Assembly (NCBI RefSeq): GCF_963169125.1
Contig: NC_084802.1
Location: 118,920,903-118,984,902 of the forward strand
Length of the DNA: 64,000 bases
Reading direction: 5' to 3'
Source of the DNA: Humulus lupulus
Lineage: Eukaryota; Streptophyta; Magnoliopsida; Rosales; Cannabaceae
Shown: positions 45,542-57,040 of the stretch, piece by piece
How the letters are laid out: the number at the start of each line of letters is the position of its first letter
How positions within the stretch are numbered: the stretch's first letter is position 1
The notes under the pieces: generated by a model
What the model was told of the DNA's origin: nothing
Database searches by the model: none
Seen by the model: the letters and a program-made list of their open reading frames with translations, nothing else
Program-made: the position numbers and the translations under genes

Positions 45542-48062
45542 TGTAACACCCTGGTTACCCCAAAACCGTTACGGTGAACGATGAACCGTGAATTTAACTC
45601 GCTACCTGAGTCCTTTGGTTAAAAACGTGCTTCTAGGTGTTATTAACATGTTAACGTGGAAAACCAATCAAAAGGAAAGGATATATTTTATTTAAAACAT
45701 AAACTGTTCATGGGTCCTTAAAAATATTTACAAGTTATTTACAACTCAAAGTGGTCATTACAGTTTCAAATATACAAGCCCGCCGACCTAAGCGACAAAA
45801 ATAGGGTAAACCCCCTAGTTCCTCTGAGAACTCCTTGGCCGTGGTGGTCAAGCGGCCACATATGTACACATCACCACCTAAGCTCTCCACTCAAGGTTGG
45901 GAGAGCTTTTCCTTCCCTTTACCTGCACCACATAGCACCCATGAGCCAAAGCCCAGCAAGAAAACACAATAATGCAAACATATAATATCAAATGATGATC
46001 ATGATAATCATACAGAACTTATAGCTCTGAACAGATGAGTGAATATCACTTTGTGTTTACAATAACCATGAAGGAGCTTATAGCTCTAATCAAATTAGTG
46101 ATTTAACACTTGAGGTTTTAGTAAACCATACTGAGTGACTGACAAGAAAGTCACCAATTTAAACAAATGAGAGACTGATGGGTAAGTCTCTAGCTTAACA
46201 GATGAGTGACTGATGGGTAAGTCACTAGCTTAAACAGAGGAGTGACTGATGGGTAAGTCACTAGCTTAAACAGAGGAGTGACTGATGGGTAAGTCACTAG
46301 CTTAACAGATGAGTGACTAGTGGGTAAGTCACTAGCTTAATCAGATGAGAGACTGATGGGTAAGTCTCACGGGCTCAACACCCACAACCATGTGACTAAA
46401 TAGTCACTGTGGCTCTAAGTGACTAGCCTTTGGATAGACAAGTGCTTATAGTATTCATCGAACTTGAGGTCAGTCCGGCAATAATGCTCTTCTGAGTCAT
46501 TTAATGCAGATGTCAATTAGATCTAATCTTTATTGGCTTGCGTTGAACACGCTAAGTCCATTCCTGACTTATGAGTCAGCACTGTCTGACCAGTGCCCAG
46601 TACCACTACCAAACTCGACTAATGAGTCACAGCTTCATAGTTGATACTGACACCTTTGCCAATTCTGACTAATGAGTTAGTGCCATACACAAGTGAGCAA
46701 GATTTGCTAAGCATTCAATAATCAATCCATGTCTACATTTACACATTCAACATGCTTCATGAATAATCACGCATGTCACATATGGGGTGCAATTTTCTTA
46801 CCTCTGATTCGAGCAAGAGTGAATAAAAGAACGACCCTTGAGAACGATCAACATTTAAGTCCTTTAGCAGTCACCTAGTCATAACCAAATATGGGACACC
46901 ATCAATAAAATGGATAACAAAGGTTCCCGAACCAAGATCTAGCCTCCGGGACGTCGAATCCCACTAATCCGAGTAGTAGGAATAATCCTGAGGCCTAAAA
47001 CCAAGTTCCCAAGATCAAAACACTCAATCGGCCTCAAAACCACTCAAGAGCCACGGCCCCCAGCCACACCAGAAGCAAGGGCCGCGGCACCCACTACCCA
47101 GTGTCGCGGCGCCCAGCATGCCCAAACTCTTCCACCTGCTTCTTCGAGGTTGGGCCGCGGCGCCCAAGAACAAAGTCGTGACCCCCACCTAGAAACCAGC
47201 CATAACCTCGTTTTCTCCCATTCTAAACCTACCAAAAACATACCTAAATTCTTCCAAATCCAAAAATCAAAGTTCTCAAACATCCTAGTGATCCAAAATT
47301 ATCAAATCTCGAGGCTCAAACAAATCAAAAGCTCAACGATTCACAAAATCCAATTCAAAGCTTAGAAACTCTAAAAACTCAAAACTTAAAAGTTAGATTA
47401 CCTTTGATTGGGTTGTTTCTCGTCAAATCCTTCGGTCAAGAAGCTCCTAATCTTTCCTAGTATCACTATGCCTCGATCCTCGCTTTTTTCTGACTCCTAG
47501 AACTCAAGATTTCTTCGAAATTGCCTCGAACGGTAAAAGGAACTAACGGGAAGAGAGAAAGTGTTTTTTAACGTACTATTCTATCTAACGAACTACTTCA
47601 GGCTTAAGTAACCTCAAATAAAACCTAATGCTCGGGGTCCCAAAAACACCCACGGGGACATAATAGTCAAAACTTATAAAATTTCCTCCTGATCTCAATA
47701 ACTCCCAAATAAACACTTTCATTACTCAATATCCCAATAAATGACCCCGTTATGACAAAACCGCTAATTTTATAATATATGACTGTCTCATGCCGAATAA
47801 CTCGAATATATCTCCATAATAATGGGATCTCATCCATAAATCACAATATGCACCAAAATACACAAATATGCCCTCAACGGGCCAATTTACCAAAAGACCC
47901 TAATAATCAAATGTGGACCCACATGCATGCATTTAACATCATATTATAATATAATTCACATAAACATGCATATTATCAGTTAATGGCATAATTAAACAAT
48001 TATGGCCCTCCTGGCCTACTAATCCAGCCATTAAACCGCATTAGGGATTTCGGGGCATTACA
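45542..48062 (-). repeat. Element B 5' LTR
   Basis: 2,521 bp, closely matching 29162-31655. Plus-strand ends TGTAACACCC and GGGGCATTACA, followed by GCTGC. Seven hairpin units against six in the 3' LTR. Confidence 0.92.
46132..46370. repeat. Tandem hairpin array in LTR B (7 units)
   Basis: Seven units: stems GTGACT/AGTCAC in five and GAGACT/AGTCTC in two, loops of 8 nt (mostly GATGGGTA). About 37 bp longer than the 3' LTR array, one extra unit. Confidence 0.85.
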
Positions 48063-49200
48063 GCTGCTGGTACAATTTGCTAAGCATTTTTAAGAATGCA
48101 TGTCATCTAGATCCGGAATGCTGATGTGGATAGAAGTCTTAGTGAATACACTTTATATAATTATATTATATATGACAGGACCGATATGAATTAATTTCTT
48201 TATAAACTTGTTGTTTACAATAAATATTTAATCCATATCATTAAGATGATCATATGTAGTTTAGTCTAAATCCTGAGTAGTCGTGAACTTTTACTCATGT
48301 CTGTTGTTCTTTTGATTTACTTGTTAAGCTTTTTTTGAAAAACAAGCTTATGAGTTTTGTTTTGGAGAATCAGTAGCATGACTGGTTGGGAACATGATCA
48401 TACAAGAATTAGAATTCAAGCTTTCCTAATGGATCAAATATTGGTTCCCTTAAGTGTTAATTATTGAACTAAATGATTATTGAGCTCAAATTTATAATAG
48501 GACCATAAATTAACCGTTCATTAGTGGATTAATGGTACTTAAAGATCAAAATATAATTAGAAGGGCAAAACGGTAAATTTGACTAGCTCTAATTTATGAA
48601 CCAATAAATTGAATGGCAGAACTACATATAATGATTATAGCAATGAACTACACACGATTATTCTGTATATATATTTCAATAAATACGAAGAGTGCAATTC
48701 CATATTTATAGTGGAGTAATAGTGGAATTAATAAATAATATTATTAAATTAAAAGAATTTAATTAATAATCTGGTTTATTGGAGCTTAGAATTAGAAGTA
48801 CATGGTCCCCAAGTCACCTCTATACTACACAGTCTAGGATGTGAGTGTAAATTACGAAATAGGAAGGACTTATTTGCAAGGGAATTAATTTTTTGAGAAA
48901 AGATATAATTATTAGATAATTATAAGTACTTAATTAATTTAACTAATATGTTTTATTAAAAAGTTACATGTTAGTTAAAAAATAATATTAATTGATTTTA
49001 AATTAATTAATATATAGTGAGATAATAATTAATTTACTATAAGATAATAATTTAAATAAGTTTTATAAAATAAAGTTATTTTTTAATTAATTAATATTTA
49101 TATAGAATTAGAAATTATACATTATTTTAAATACATAAATATTTATCTTAATAAATAAAATAAATAAATGGAAAATGTCATGTGGGTATATAGTGTCACA

Positions 49201-49232
49201 CGCCAGTCATCGTGCAAGCATAGTGACTGGCG
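49201..49232. repeat. Hairpin upstream of LTR promoter, copy 2
   Basis: Perfect 9-bp inverted repeat CGCCAGTCA (49201-49209) / TGACTGGCG (49224-49232), about 125 bp before the TATA box of LTR-like copy 2. Unrelated in sequence to the hairpin in copy 1. Confidence 0.7.
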
Positions 49233-49356
49233 CACGCCCTAGGTGGGTGGGACCCACTTGATGGCTCACTTGTAAGTAGTTACAAGTTTCCATATTCAGT
49301 TGCCTATTTTATTTATTTAATTATTAAATAAAATAATATGGTATTTAACCTAAAGT

Positions 49357-49365
49357 ATATATAGG
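49357..49365 (+). promoter_or_regulatory. TATA box, LTR-like copy 2
   Basis: TATATATAG within CTAAAGTATATATAGGG; the minus copy has TATATAAGG in the matching place. Confidence 0.55.
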
Positions 49366-49743
49366 GAATATCCTAGGTTAATTCAACTAAGTTTTTTCAC
49401 GATTCTAAAAAAGAGACAAAGCGTATTCTCTAAAATTCTCTCTCAAAAAGTTTTTATCCCCATCTCTAGATCTCATATGTTGAGTACATCTAGAGACATA
49501 AAATAGTTATTGACACTCTACGTTCCCACATAAATTCTCATGTGTTTGAGATTAGACTTGGAAGATTGTGGTGTAGGTCTCTAAGTCATATTCCATGTAT
49601 TGGATGTTTGTAATTGAATACTAAACGATAGCAATGATTCTTGATAGACTTCAAAATGTATATCATTTGTCTTTGTATTTTGATTTAATGTTATGGATAT
49701 ATATTCATGATTAGTATTCTAATTTGATATATCAATACCAACA

Positions 49744-50199
49744 CTCCAGACTGTTTAGCTTATAAGAAATATCCTCCACCACTCATGAACTGGTTAGGAG
49801 AGAAAAAATGAGGTGTCAATAGTGTCACTCAAATATGAATTATATTACAAATATTAAGTCTCGCATGGAAACTTTATGGGAAATACAATTAGTTTATTAT
49901 GTGACTTTATTTAACAATAATTAGTTTTAAACTGGAGCTCCAATCTTATACTAGATCTTTCCTCTCAATTATAATAAATTATTTTTCTTTTGGCCCTATT
50001 GTTGAAACTATATGATGTCCGAAAATATTGAATTGTGATTGATAAATAAGAAGAAGTGAATCAAAATTGAAATTTGTTTGGATAACTATATATAAAGAAA
50101 AAAATTAATAATTTTTTTTCTTCAAAGAGTTTGGATATGAATAAAAAAAATATATTTTATGAGTAAGTTAGGAATAATAAAAATTATTATAATGTAGAC
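49744..50199. other. AT-rich spacer, nothing recognised
   Basis: No coding frame or clear repeat was seen between the end of LTR-like copy 2 and the next LTR-like piece. Confidence 0.45.
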
Positions 50200-51100
50200 A
50201 ATACTGTTATCCTTGTTTTCCACCCGAAACATGTGGCATGACCCAGTGGGTTTGGGGGCCCTTTTAAAGAGGTCCAGGCCCATCTTGTTAGCCCAATCAT
50301 CCTCGAATCCAACAACCTTTGATGGGCGCGAGCATAACGAAGGAACAAGGACTAAGATGCACGCTCGACTCATCTTCTCATGTCCCAACCTACTTGTGTC
50401 CTTCGGGAAGCCAATAAGGTGACATATTAACTAGTCGGGGGAGATAGACCTAAGTGGGAGTCCAGGGAGATATTCAGTGTCACAATGTCCGTCTTGGCGA
50501 ATGAACCCGAGTCTCGGTGAACGAACCAGGACCCTGGTAAGTAAACTAGGACATTATTAAACGAACCCAGATTGTATGTCTGGATAGGGCAACCCTGATC
50601 TTCCCTGATGCTGACATGTCCCCGAGAAATCCGAAAGTTGGTCTCCTCAACTAACTTGCAGAAGAGGGTACGCATGGAACGTGCACTGTTCCTAGGAAAC
50701 AGTACTGCTACTACTCTGACTGATCTTGTCCCTAGAATCTCCTTAGAAGCCCACGCGGACCAATCTGAACTAACGTACAACAGGCAGTTGTAAGGCTTGG
50801 CCACGCCTAAGCCGGCCGAATGGGCCAATATTACTACATTTTATTATATAACGTTCTTTGTATTATGACTCCATTAGTGAGTAAACCGTGATTACATCCT
50901 TATTGGTCTAGTCCAAGCACAGTGCACTTGACTGCCTATAAATAGAGCCAGTTGTGTACTGTAGCGAGGATCCCAGATTTTCTCTTGTAAACAATTACTC
51001 TGCTAAAACTTGCAGAAAACTCAATTGTCAAAAGCTCCCCAAAATCTAATACAATAGACTCGTGGACTAAGGCTCATTAACGTCCCAACCAAGTAAAAAT
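50200..51100 (+). mobile_element. Solo or truncated LTR-like piece with TATA box
   Basis: Mixed-composition block standing out from AT-rich surroundings. It holds a repeated GAACGAACC/CCTGGTAAGTAAAC motif (50500-50575), TATAAATA at 50937-50944 in CCTATAAATAGAGCCAG, a short transcribed-style stretch, and CATTAACGTCCCAACCAAG near 51076. The layout (TATAAATAGR, then about 130 bp) is like the element E LTR. Precise ends and a TSD were not found. Confidence 0.45.
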
Positions 51101-51489
51101 TATGTTTGTTCATCTTTTATCCTTTCTTTACAGCTCTTATTTCTGAATATATTTCTAGTTCCTGGAAAACTTGGTAAACAAATAGTTTTTCAAAATGTAT
51201 TTTAGAAAAAAGATAGGAAAACCTAATTTCTCCGACAAAATAAAAAAGAAAAGACATTTTGAATTAAAAAAAAAAATTTATCCAAACACTTTTAAAGGTA
51301 ACTTTTTAATACTAAAAGCTAAACCATATAGGCCTAAGTGATGAGGTTTTATTTGGGTTGGATTCGTATTTGGGATTAAATGATTTGGGGAAAATTTTAA
51401 AATTAATAATTAAAAAAATAGATAATTTGCGCTCAAATTTATAATCAATTTTCGAGTTTTTTGCCTCCTTCCAGTAGACTAATGGCTCT
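51101..51489. other. Spacer left of element D
   Basis: AT-rich; no coding frame. Ends in GGCTCTGCTGC, the element D target. Confidence 0.45.
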
Positions 51490-51494
51490 GCTGC

Positions 51495-53866
51495 TGTAAT
51501 GCCCCGAATTCTCCGATTTGGTTTAATGGCGAGATTAGTAGGCCAGGAGGGCCATACTTGCTTAATTATGCCATTAAATGATAATATGCATGTTCATGTG
51601 AAATATATTATAATATGATGTTAAATGCATGCATGTGGGTCCACATTTTAATTACAGGGGTGTGATGATAATTTGGCCCGTTGAGGGTATAATTATATAA
51701 TTGTATGCATGTCAGTGATATATTGTTGAGACCACATTATAATGTGGGTTTTTTCGAGCCATTCGACATAAGACGACCATGGTATATTAATTAGCGGTCT
51801 AGTCATAACAGGTTTAAGTTCGGGGTAGGGGTGAGTCTCGGGGTGATTTTAATGATGAGAGCGTTACCGGGAATTAAAGGGTAACGGGATACAAATTATT
51901 GGTGTTTGAGATTATCGAGAGTAGCGAGAATTGGAGAGCGTTAATCATGATTAACAAGATAGGTTGGAAAGGACAAATTTGCCCTTGGGAGCCTTTAGAA
52001 ACCCTTAATTGAACTAGGGGTATAATGATCTTTTTACCCCTAGGACAGATATAAACTACCTTTGGCTGTGAAACAGAGGGAAAACAGAGCAAGTCTTGAA
52101 GCTTACCCGTACCTTCTTTCTCCTTCATCTTCTTTGTGATTTTTGAGCACTTGTTGAGGATTTAAGCTTGGGAAGTAGGCCTTGGGAGTTTGGGAGAGTG
52201 GTCTACCATTGAAGAGCATCACAACCTGAGTTTGAGGTAAATTTCTAGCCACTAGTTCCTTGGTTTGCTCTGTTTTAGTTGTTAGTTTCAGCTTATGATT
52301 TTGTTGTGGATAGTTGGAATTGATGGAAGTTTTGGTTGGGGTTTAACTTGGGTTTTGATAAGGATGTGATATAGATCAAGTTTAGGGGTTGTATTGGATG
52401 TTTGAGTGGTGTTTAAGCTTGTTTTGAAAGGTTGGTTCCAAGGGAAATCGCAAGGGAGGAAAAACCAGGGTATTGGCTGAACTGGGGGTTTGGCTGCAGC
52501 ATGGTCGAGGAGGGTCGCGGCTCTTGAGGGGTGCTGAAGGACGCCGCCTCAGTTTGAGGGGTGGGCCGCGACATGGTTAGGGAGGGTTGCGGCCCTTAGT
52601 GGAATTTTGGCCAGAAATGAGTTTTTGGCTCGGGGATGCTAGCCTTAGGCCTCGGGATCGATCCTACTACCCGGTTTAGTAGTACTCGATGTCTCGGAGG
52701 CTAGGTTTTGGTTTGGGAACCTTTGTTATTCATTTTATTGATGGAATCCCATAATTGTTTATGACCAGGTAACCGCTAAGGGGCAAAAAGGCAGGTCGTT
52801 CTCAAGGGTCGTTCTTATATCAATTCTTGCTCGAACCAAAGGTAAGAAAATTGCACCCCATATGTTACATGCATGGTTGTTCATGAAGCATGTTGATTGT
52901 GTAAATGTGGACATGGATTGAGTACTGAATGCTTAGCAAATCTTACTCACTTGTGCATGGTACTGGCTCATTAGTCAGATTTGGTGAAGGTGTCAGTATC
53001 CACTGTGAAGCTGTGACTCATTAGTCAGGTTCAGCAGTGGTACTAGGCACTGGTCACACAGTGCTGACTCATAAGTCAAGACGGCCTTAGCGTGTTCAAC
53101 TCAAACCAATAAAGATTAGATTTAATCGATATCTACATTGGATGACTCAAAGAGCATTAATGTCGGACTGACCTCAAGTTCGATGAATATTATAAGCGCT
53201 TGTGTGACTTACCCATCAGTCACTCATCTGTTAAGTTAGAGACTTACCCATCAGTCTTTCATCTGTTTAAGGGTAGTGGCTTACCCAACAGCCACTCTTC
53301 TGGTTAAGTTAGTGACTTGTTTGTCAGTCACTCAGTATGGTTTTCTAGAACCTCAAGTGATATTCACTCATCTTTTTAAGAGCTATAAGCTCTGTGTGAT
53401 TATAATGATAATCATTTGATAATGTTTATATGCAATACTGTGTTTTCTTGCTAGGCTTTGGCTCATGGGTGCTATGTGGTGCAGGTAAAGGGAAAGAAAA
53501 GCTCACCCAACCTTGAGTGGAGAGCTTAGGTGGTGATATGTACATATGCGGCCGCTTGACCACCCCGGCCAAGGAGTTCTCAAAGGAACTAGGGGGTTTA
53601 CCCTAATTTTTGCCGCTTAGGTCGGCGGGTTTGTAAATTTGAATCAGTAGTGACCATTTTGTGTTACAAACTACTTGTAAATGTTTTGATGAGCTCATGA
53701 ACAATTTATATATTTAATAAAATATATCCTTTCCTTTTTATTGGTTTTTCACCTTAGCCTGTTAATAACATTTAGAAGCACGTTTTTTGCCAAAGCACTC
53801 GGGTATCGAGTCAAATTTCCGGTTCACCGTTCACCGTAACTGGTCTGGGGTAGCCAGGGCGTTACA
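51495..53866 (+). repeat. Element D 5' LTR
   Basis: 2,372 bp, TGTAATGCCC to GGGCGTTACA. Contains ACT-CATT-AGT hairpins around 52965-53070 and a four-unit 8-nt-loop hairpin array (53213-53335). Confidence 0.93.
53213..53335. repeat. Tandem hairpin array in LTR D (4 units)
   Basis: Stems in order: GTGACT/AGTCAC, GAGACT/AGTCTT (one mismatch), GTGGCT/AGCCAC, GTGACT/AGTCAC, each with an 8-nt loop (TACCCATC, TACCCAAC or TGTTTGTC). The third unit shows a paired change on both arms. The 3' LTR array is exactly one unit shorter. Confidence 0.8.
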
Positions 53867-53869
53867 ACT

Positions 53870-53881
53870 TGGTATCAGAGC
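53870..53881 (+). promoter_or_regulatory. Primer binding site, element D
   Basis: TGGTATCAGAGC, 3 nt after the 5' LTR; initiator tRNA-Met type. Confidence 0.88.
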
Positions 53882-54303
53882 ATGCCAAGGGTAAGGTTCC
53901 TGTAGACTGGCTGGGCATGTACACACATCACTGAAGTCAAGCTCAACTCATGGTTTGGTAATTATTTATGTAGTTATATGTATAACTTCTTAAATATAGT
54001 ATATATGCTTTACCTATATGCATGAGACACCATGTTGAACCTGTAACCTGAAATACTATATCCTCAGCAAATGTGTGCTAATTAGTACTGAGATTGCTGG
54101 AACATACTCATTAGTATGGTTGATTATGAGTTATTATGTGATACGTACTAAGTGCTGAATGCTATGTATCTGTCTATATAATTGAATGACTGTGGAATAT
54201 GATAATTGTCTGCTTGTTCTTGGACCGTAAGGCGGCAAGAGGTTTAGTTATTACTACCTGACTGGCCGTATTGATCATTGTTTCAGCAAGGTAACAGATA
54301 AGA
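53882..54303 (+). other. Element D leader
   Basis: Untranslated leader before gag. Contains the perfect gapped palindrome CATACT/AGTATG with loop CATT at 54103-54118 and a related GTGCTAATTAGTAC near 54075. No coding. Confidence 0.6.
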
Positions 54304-55420
54304 ATGAATCCAGGGCAGACAAATACTTCAGCTGGCAAGAGTGATCAGGGCCAGAATAATAATAACAGTCAGGGTCAGGAAAATGACCAGTCTCAGATTC
54401 CACAGCCAGCTCCTGCAAACTGGCAGCAGTTGTTTAATGATTTTGCAGGCAACAGTGTTGAAACAGGGAGAGGAGCTTCGTCTCTTGAGACAGCAACAAG
54501 TGCCTGCAGTGGCTAGTGTATCAGAGGCACCTCCTGTGTCGGTGCCAGCAGCAGAGCAGCTGCCTGAGGTTGGAAATAAATGGGAACCTCTCTATGAAAG
54601 GTTCAAGAAGCAGCAACCTCCTGTTTTGAGGGCAGTGCAGATCCTGCCAAGGCTGAGCAATGGATGAGCAGGATTACCACTATCCTTGATTTTATGAGGG
54701 TAGCTGGTAATGAGAGGGTGGCCTGTGCCACCTATATGTTTCGGGAGGATGCCCGGATTTGGTGGGAGGTGATTACCCAGACCAAGAATGTACATGCCCT
54801 AAGTTGGGAAGAGTTTCAAACTCTATTCAATGAGAAATATTATAATGATGCTACCAGGGCAGCTAAAGCTGAGGAATTCATCAGGCTACTTCAGGGAAGT
54901 TTGTCAGTCACTGAGTATGCCTTAAAGTTTTCCATGGAGCTGGTGCCCACTGATGGGACGAGGAGAGAGAGATTCCTTCAGGGGTTACAGCCCAGATTAG
55001 CCCGTGATGTACGTATCACCACTGTGGTTGGGGTTACTACCTATGCACAGGTGGTTGAGAAGGCACTCACAGCTGAGAGTGCAGAGAACAAGATCTGGCG
55101 TGACAGTGCAGCCAGAAAGGATTTCAGGAGGACAGTTCCTCCATTTGTTGGTTCAGGTAGGGGTATAGGCCCCAGTGATCAGAAGAGGAAGGTTCCTGAC
55201 ACCTTCCCAGTTCCAGGTCCTGATAGGCGGCCCCGTGGTATTACAATGGGTCGTCCAGGGGGTAGTGAAGCCTGGAAGACTCGTCCTGAATGCCCTAGAT
55301 GCAAGAGGCGCCATTTAGGATAGTGTAGGGCAAAGGCCTGCTACTTGTGTGGAGCGGTAGGTCATTATAAGAAGGATTGCCCTCAGGCAAGAAAAGAAGA
55401 ACCCAGAAAGGCAGACAGCT
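54304..55420 (+). pseudogene. Element D gag
   Basis: Starts ATG at 54304 (Gln/Asn-rich N-terminus). Frame changes near 54450 and just before 54620 (sister copies read PPVFEGSAD there), then a long open part from 54664 ([54 protein letters not shown]). TAG at 55321-55323 falls in CRRHLG|CRAKAC, where sister copies have an amino acid. The zinc knuckle CYLCGAVGHYKKDC follows in the same frame and is intact. Confidence 0.88.
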
Positions 55421-55970
55421 CGGCCCCAGCTCGAGTGTTTGCATTGACACAAGCAGAAGCTGAGGCTTCTCCCTCGATTGTTACAGGTCAGCTTCTTAGT
55501 GCTGGAACCCCTTATAATGTATTGATTGATTCTGGTGCTACACACTCTTTTGTTGCTAGTAGTATTATTGATAGACTGTGTAGACCTTGTGATTTTTATG
55601 CTGTGGGGTTTGGTACTTTGTTACCCACTGGGGAGTTAGTGGTATCCAGGAGATGGGTCAGATCTTTGCCAGAGACAGTGGAGGGCAGAGAGTTGTTAGT
55701 GGACTTAATATAGTTGGTTATGACTGACTTTGATATGGTTTTGGGTATGGATTGGTTGGCGAAGTATGGGGCATCCATTGATTGCAGAAGGAAGATGGTC
55801 ACCTTTGAGCCTGAAGGTGAGGATCCTTTTGTGTTTGTTGGTGTTGTGCATGGACCTCGCATTCCTATTATTTCTGCATTACGGGCTAGGGATCTATTGC
55901 AAGGAGGTTGCATTAGGTTCTTAGCCAGTGTGGTTGATACCACTCAGGTCATGCCAGTGAGACCAGAAGA
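55421..55970 (+). pseudogene. Element D protease
   Basis: Aspartic protease domain with active-site DSGA at 55528-55539 in [14 protein letters not shown] and the second conserved part [17 protein letters not shown] at 55711-55713 (Glu in B) lies between them in frame. Confidence 0.85.
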
Positions 55971-57040
55971 GACTAGACTTGTTTGTGAGTTTCTAGATGT
56001 GTTTCCAGAAGATTTTTCAGGGTTGCCACCACACAGAGAAATCGAGTTCATTATAGAACTGGCACCAGGGACGGAGCCAGTGTCTAGAGCACCTTACAGA
56101 ATGGGCCCCGCTGAGTTAAAAGAATTAAAAGTACAGTTGCAAGAGCTGTTAGATTTGGGTTTTATCAGACCTAGTTTCTCACCTTGGGGTGTGCCAGTTC
56201 TGTTTGTAAAGAAGAAGGATGGTTCTCTGAGAATGTGTATTGATTACAGAGACTGAATAAGCTGACAATTAAGAATAAGTATCCTTTGCCAAGGATAGAT
56301 GATCTATTCGATCAGTTGCAAGGTAAGAAGGTATTCTCTAAGATCGACCTTCGTTCTGGTTATCATCAGTTGAGGGTTAAGGAGGGAGACATACCGAAGA
56401 CTTCTTATCGTACCAAGTATGGGCATTATGAGTTCTTAGTCATGTCATTTGGATTGACTAATGCCCCTGCTGCTTTTATGGACCTGATGAACAGAGTGTT
56501 CAAGGATTATCTGGACCAGTTTGTGATCATCTTCATTGATGATATTCTGGTATATTCTCAGACTGAGTCAGAGCATGAGCAGCATCTGAGGTTGGTTCTA
56601 CAGAGACTGAGGGAACACAAATTGTTTGCTAAATTCAAGAAGTGTGTGTTCTGGTTGTCTCAGGTATCCTTTCTGGGGCATATTGTCAGTAAGGAGGGGA
56701 TTAAAGTAGATCCAGGAAAGATTGAAGCGGTCAGAGATTGGCCAAGGCCAAAGAGTGCTTCTGAGGTTAGAAGTTTCCTTGGATTGGCAGGTTATTATAG
56801 GCATTTCGTGGAAGGGTTCTCAAAGATTGCTAGTGCTTTGACTGAACTGACACGCAAGAGCCAGAAATTTGTGTGATCAGATAAATGTGAGAACAACTTC
56901 CAGGAACTTAAGCAGAGGTTGATTACAACTCCCATTCTGAGTCTTCCGACAGATCAGGAGAAGTTTGTGATTTACTGTGATGCTTCTCATCAGGGTTTGG
57001 GCTATGTTCTGATGCAATCAGAGAGGTAATTGCTTATGCT
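55971..57040 (+). pseudogene. Element D reverse transcriptase and start of RNase H
   Basis: RT with LRMCIDYR, then a one-base loss near 56251 that shifts the frame, [24 protein letters not shown] and catalytic FIDD at 56532-56543. TGA at 56874-56876 stands where B reads Trp (KFVWSDKC). RNase [14 protein letters not shown] follows, then a one-base loss near 57025. Catalytic residues are preserved although the frame is not. Confidence 0.88.

Larger units (their letters stand above)
29162..48062 (-). mobile_element. Element B: chromovirus-like Ty3/gypsy element, split by element C
   Basis: LTRs at 29162-31655 (3') and 45542-48062 (5') flanked by GCTGC at 29157-29161 and 48063-48067. Minus strand. 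Element C occupies 34618-43450 within pol; without it B is about 10.06 kb. Internal order is gag, protease, RT, RNase H, integrase with a chromodomain-like tail, and the primer site is of initiator-Met type, as in the Tekay/Del chromoviruses. Many stops and frame changes. Same family as element D, in opposite orientation. Confidence 0.92.
28925..49743 (+). mobile_element. Copia-like LTR copy 2, interrupted by element B
   Basis: Starts TGATGCCCTAAAAG at 28925, breaks at 29161 where element B entered, resumes at 48068 and ends CAATACCAACA at 49743; about 1.9 kb without the insert. It keeps the family blocks TTTATAGTGGAGT, TTTATTGGAGCTTAGAA, ATGGTCCCC, a TATA box at 49357-49365, TCATATGTTGAG and CTTGGAAGATTGTGG. 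No matching 5-bp duplication was found at its own ends, so it may be one LTR of a rearranged element. Confidence 0.5.

Noticed and set aside
50122..50828. Open frames on both strands around the LTR-like piece
   Set aside because: They overlap each other on opposite strands inside a non-coding LTR-type block and have no recognisable domains.
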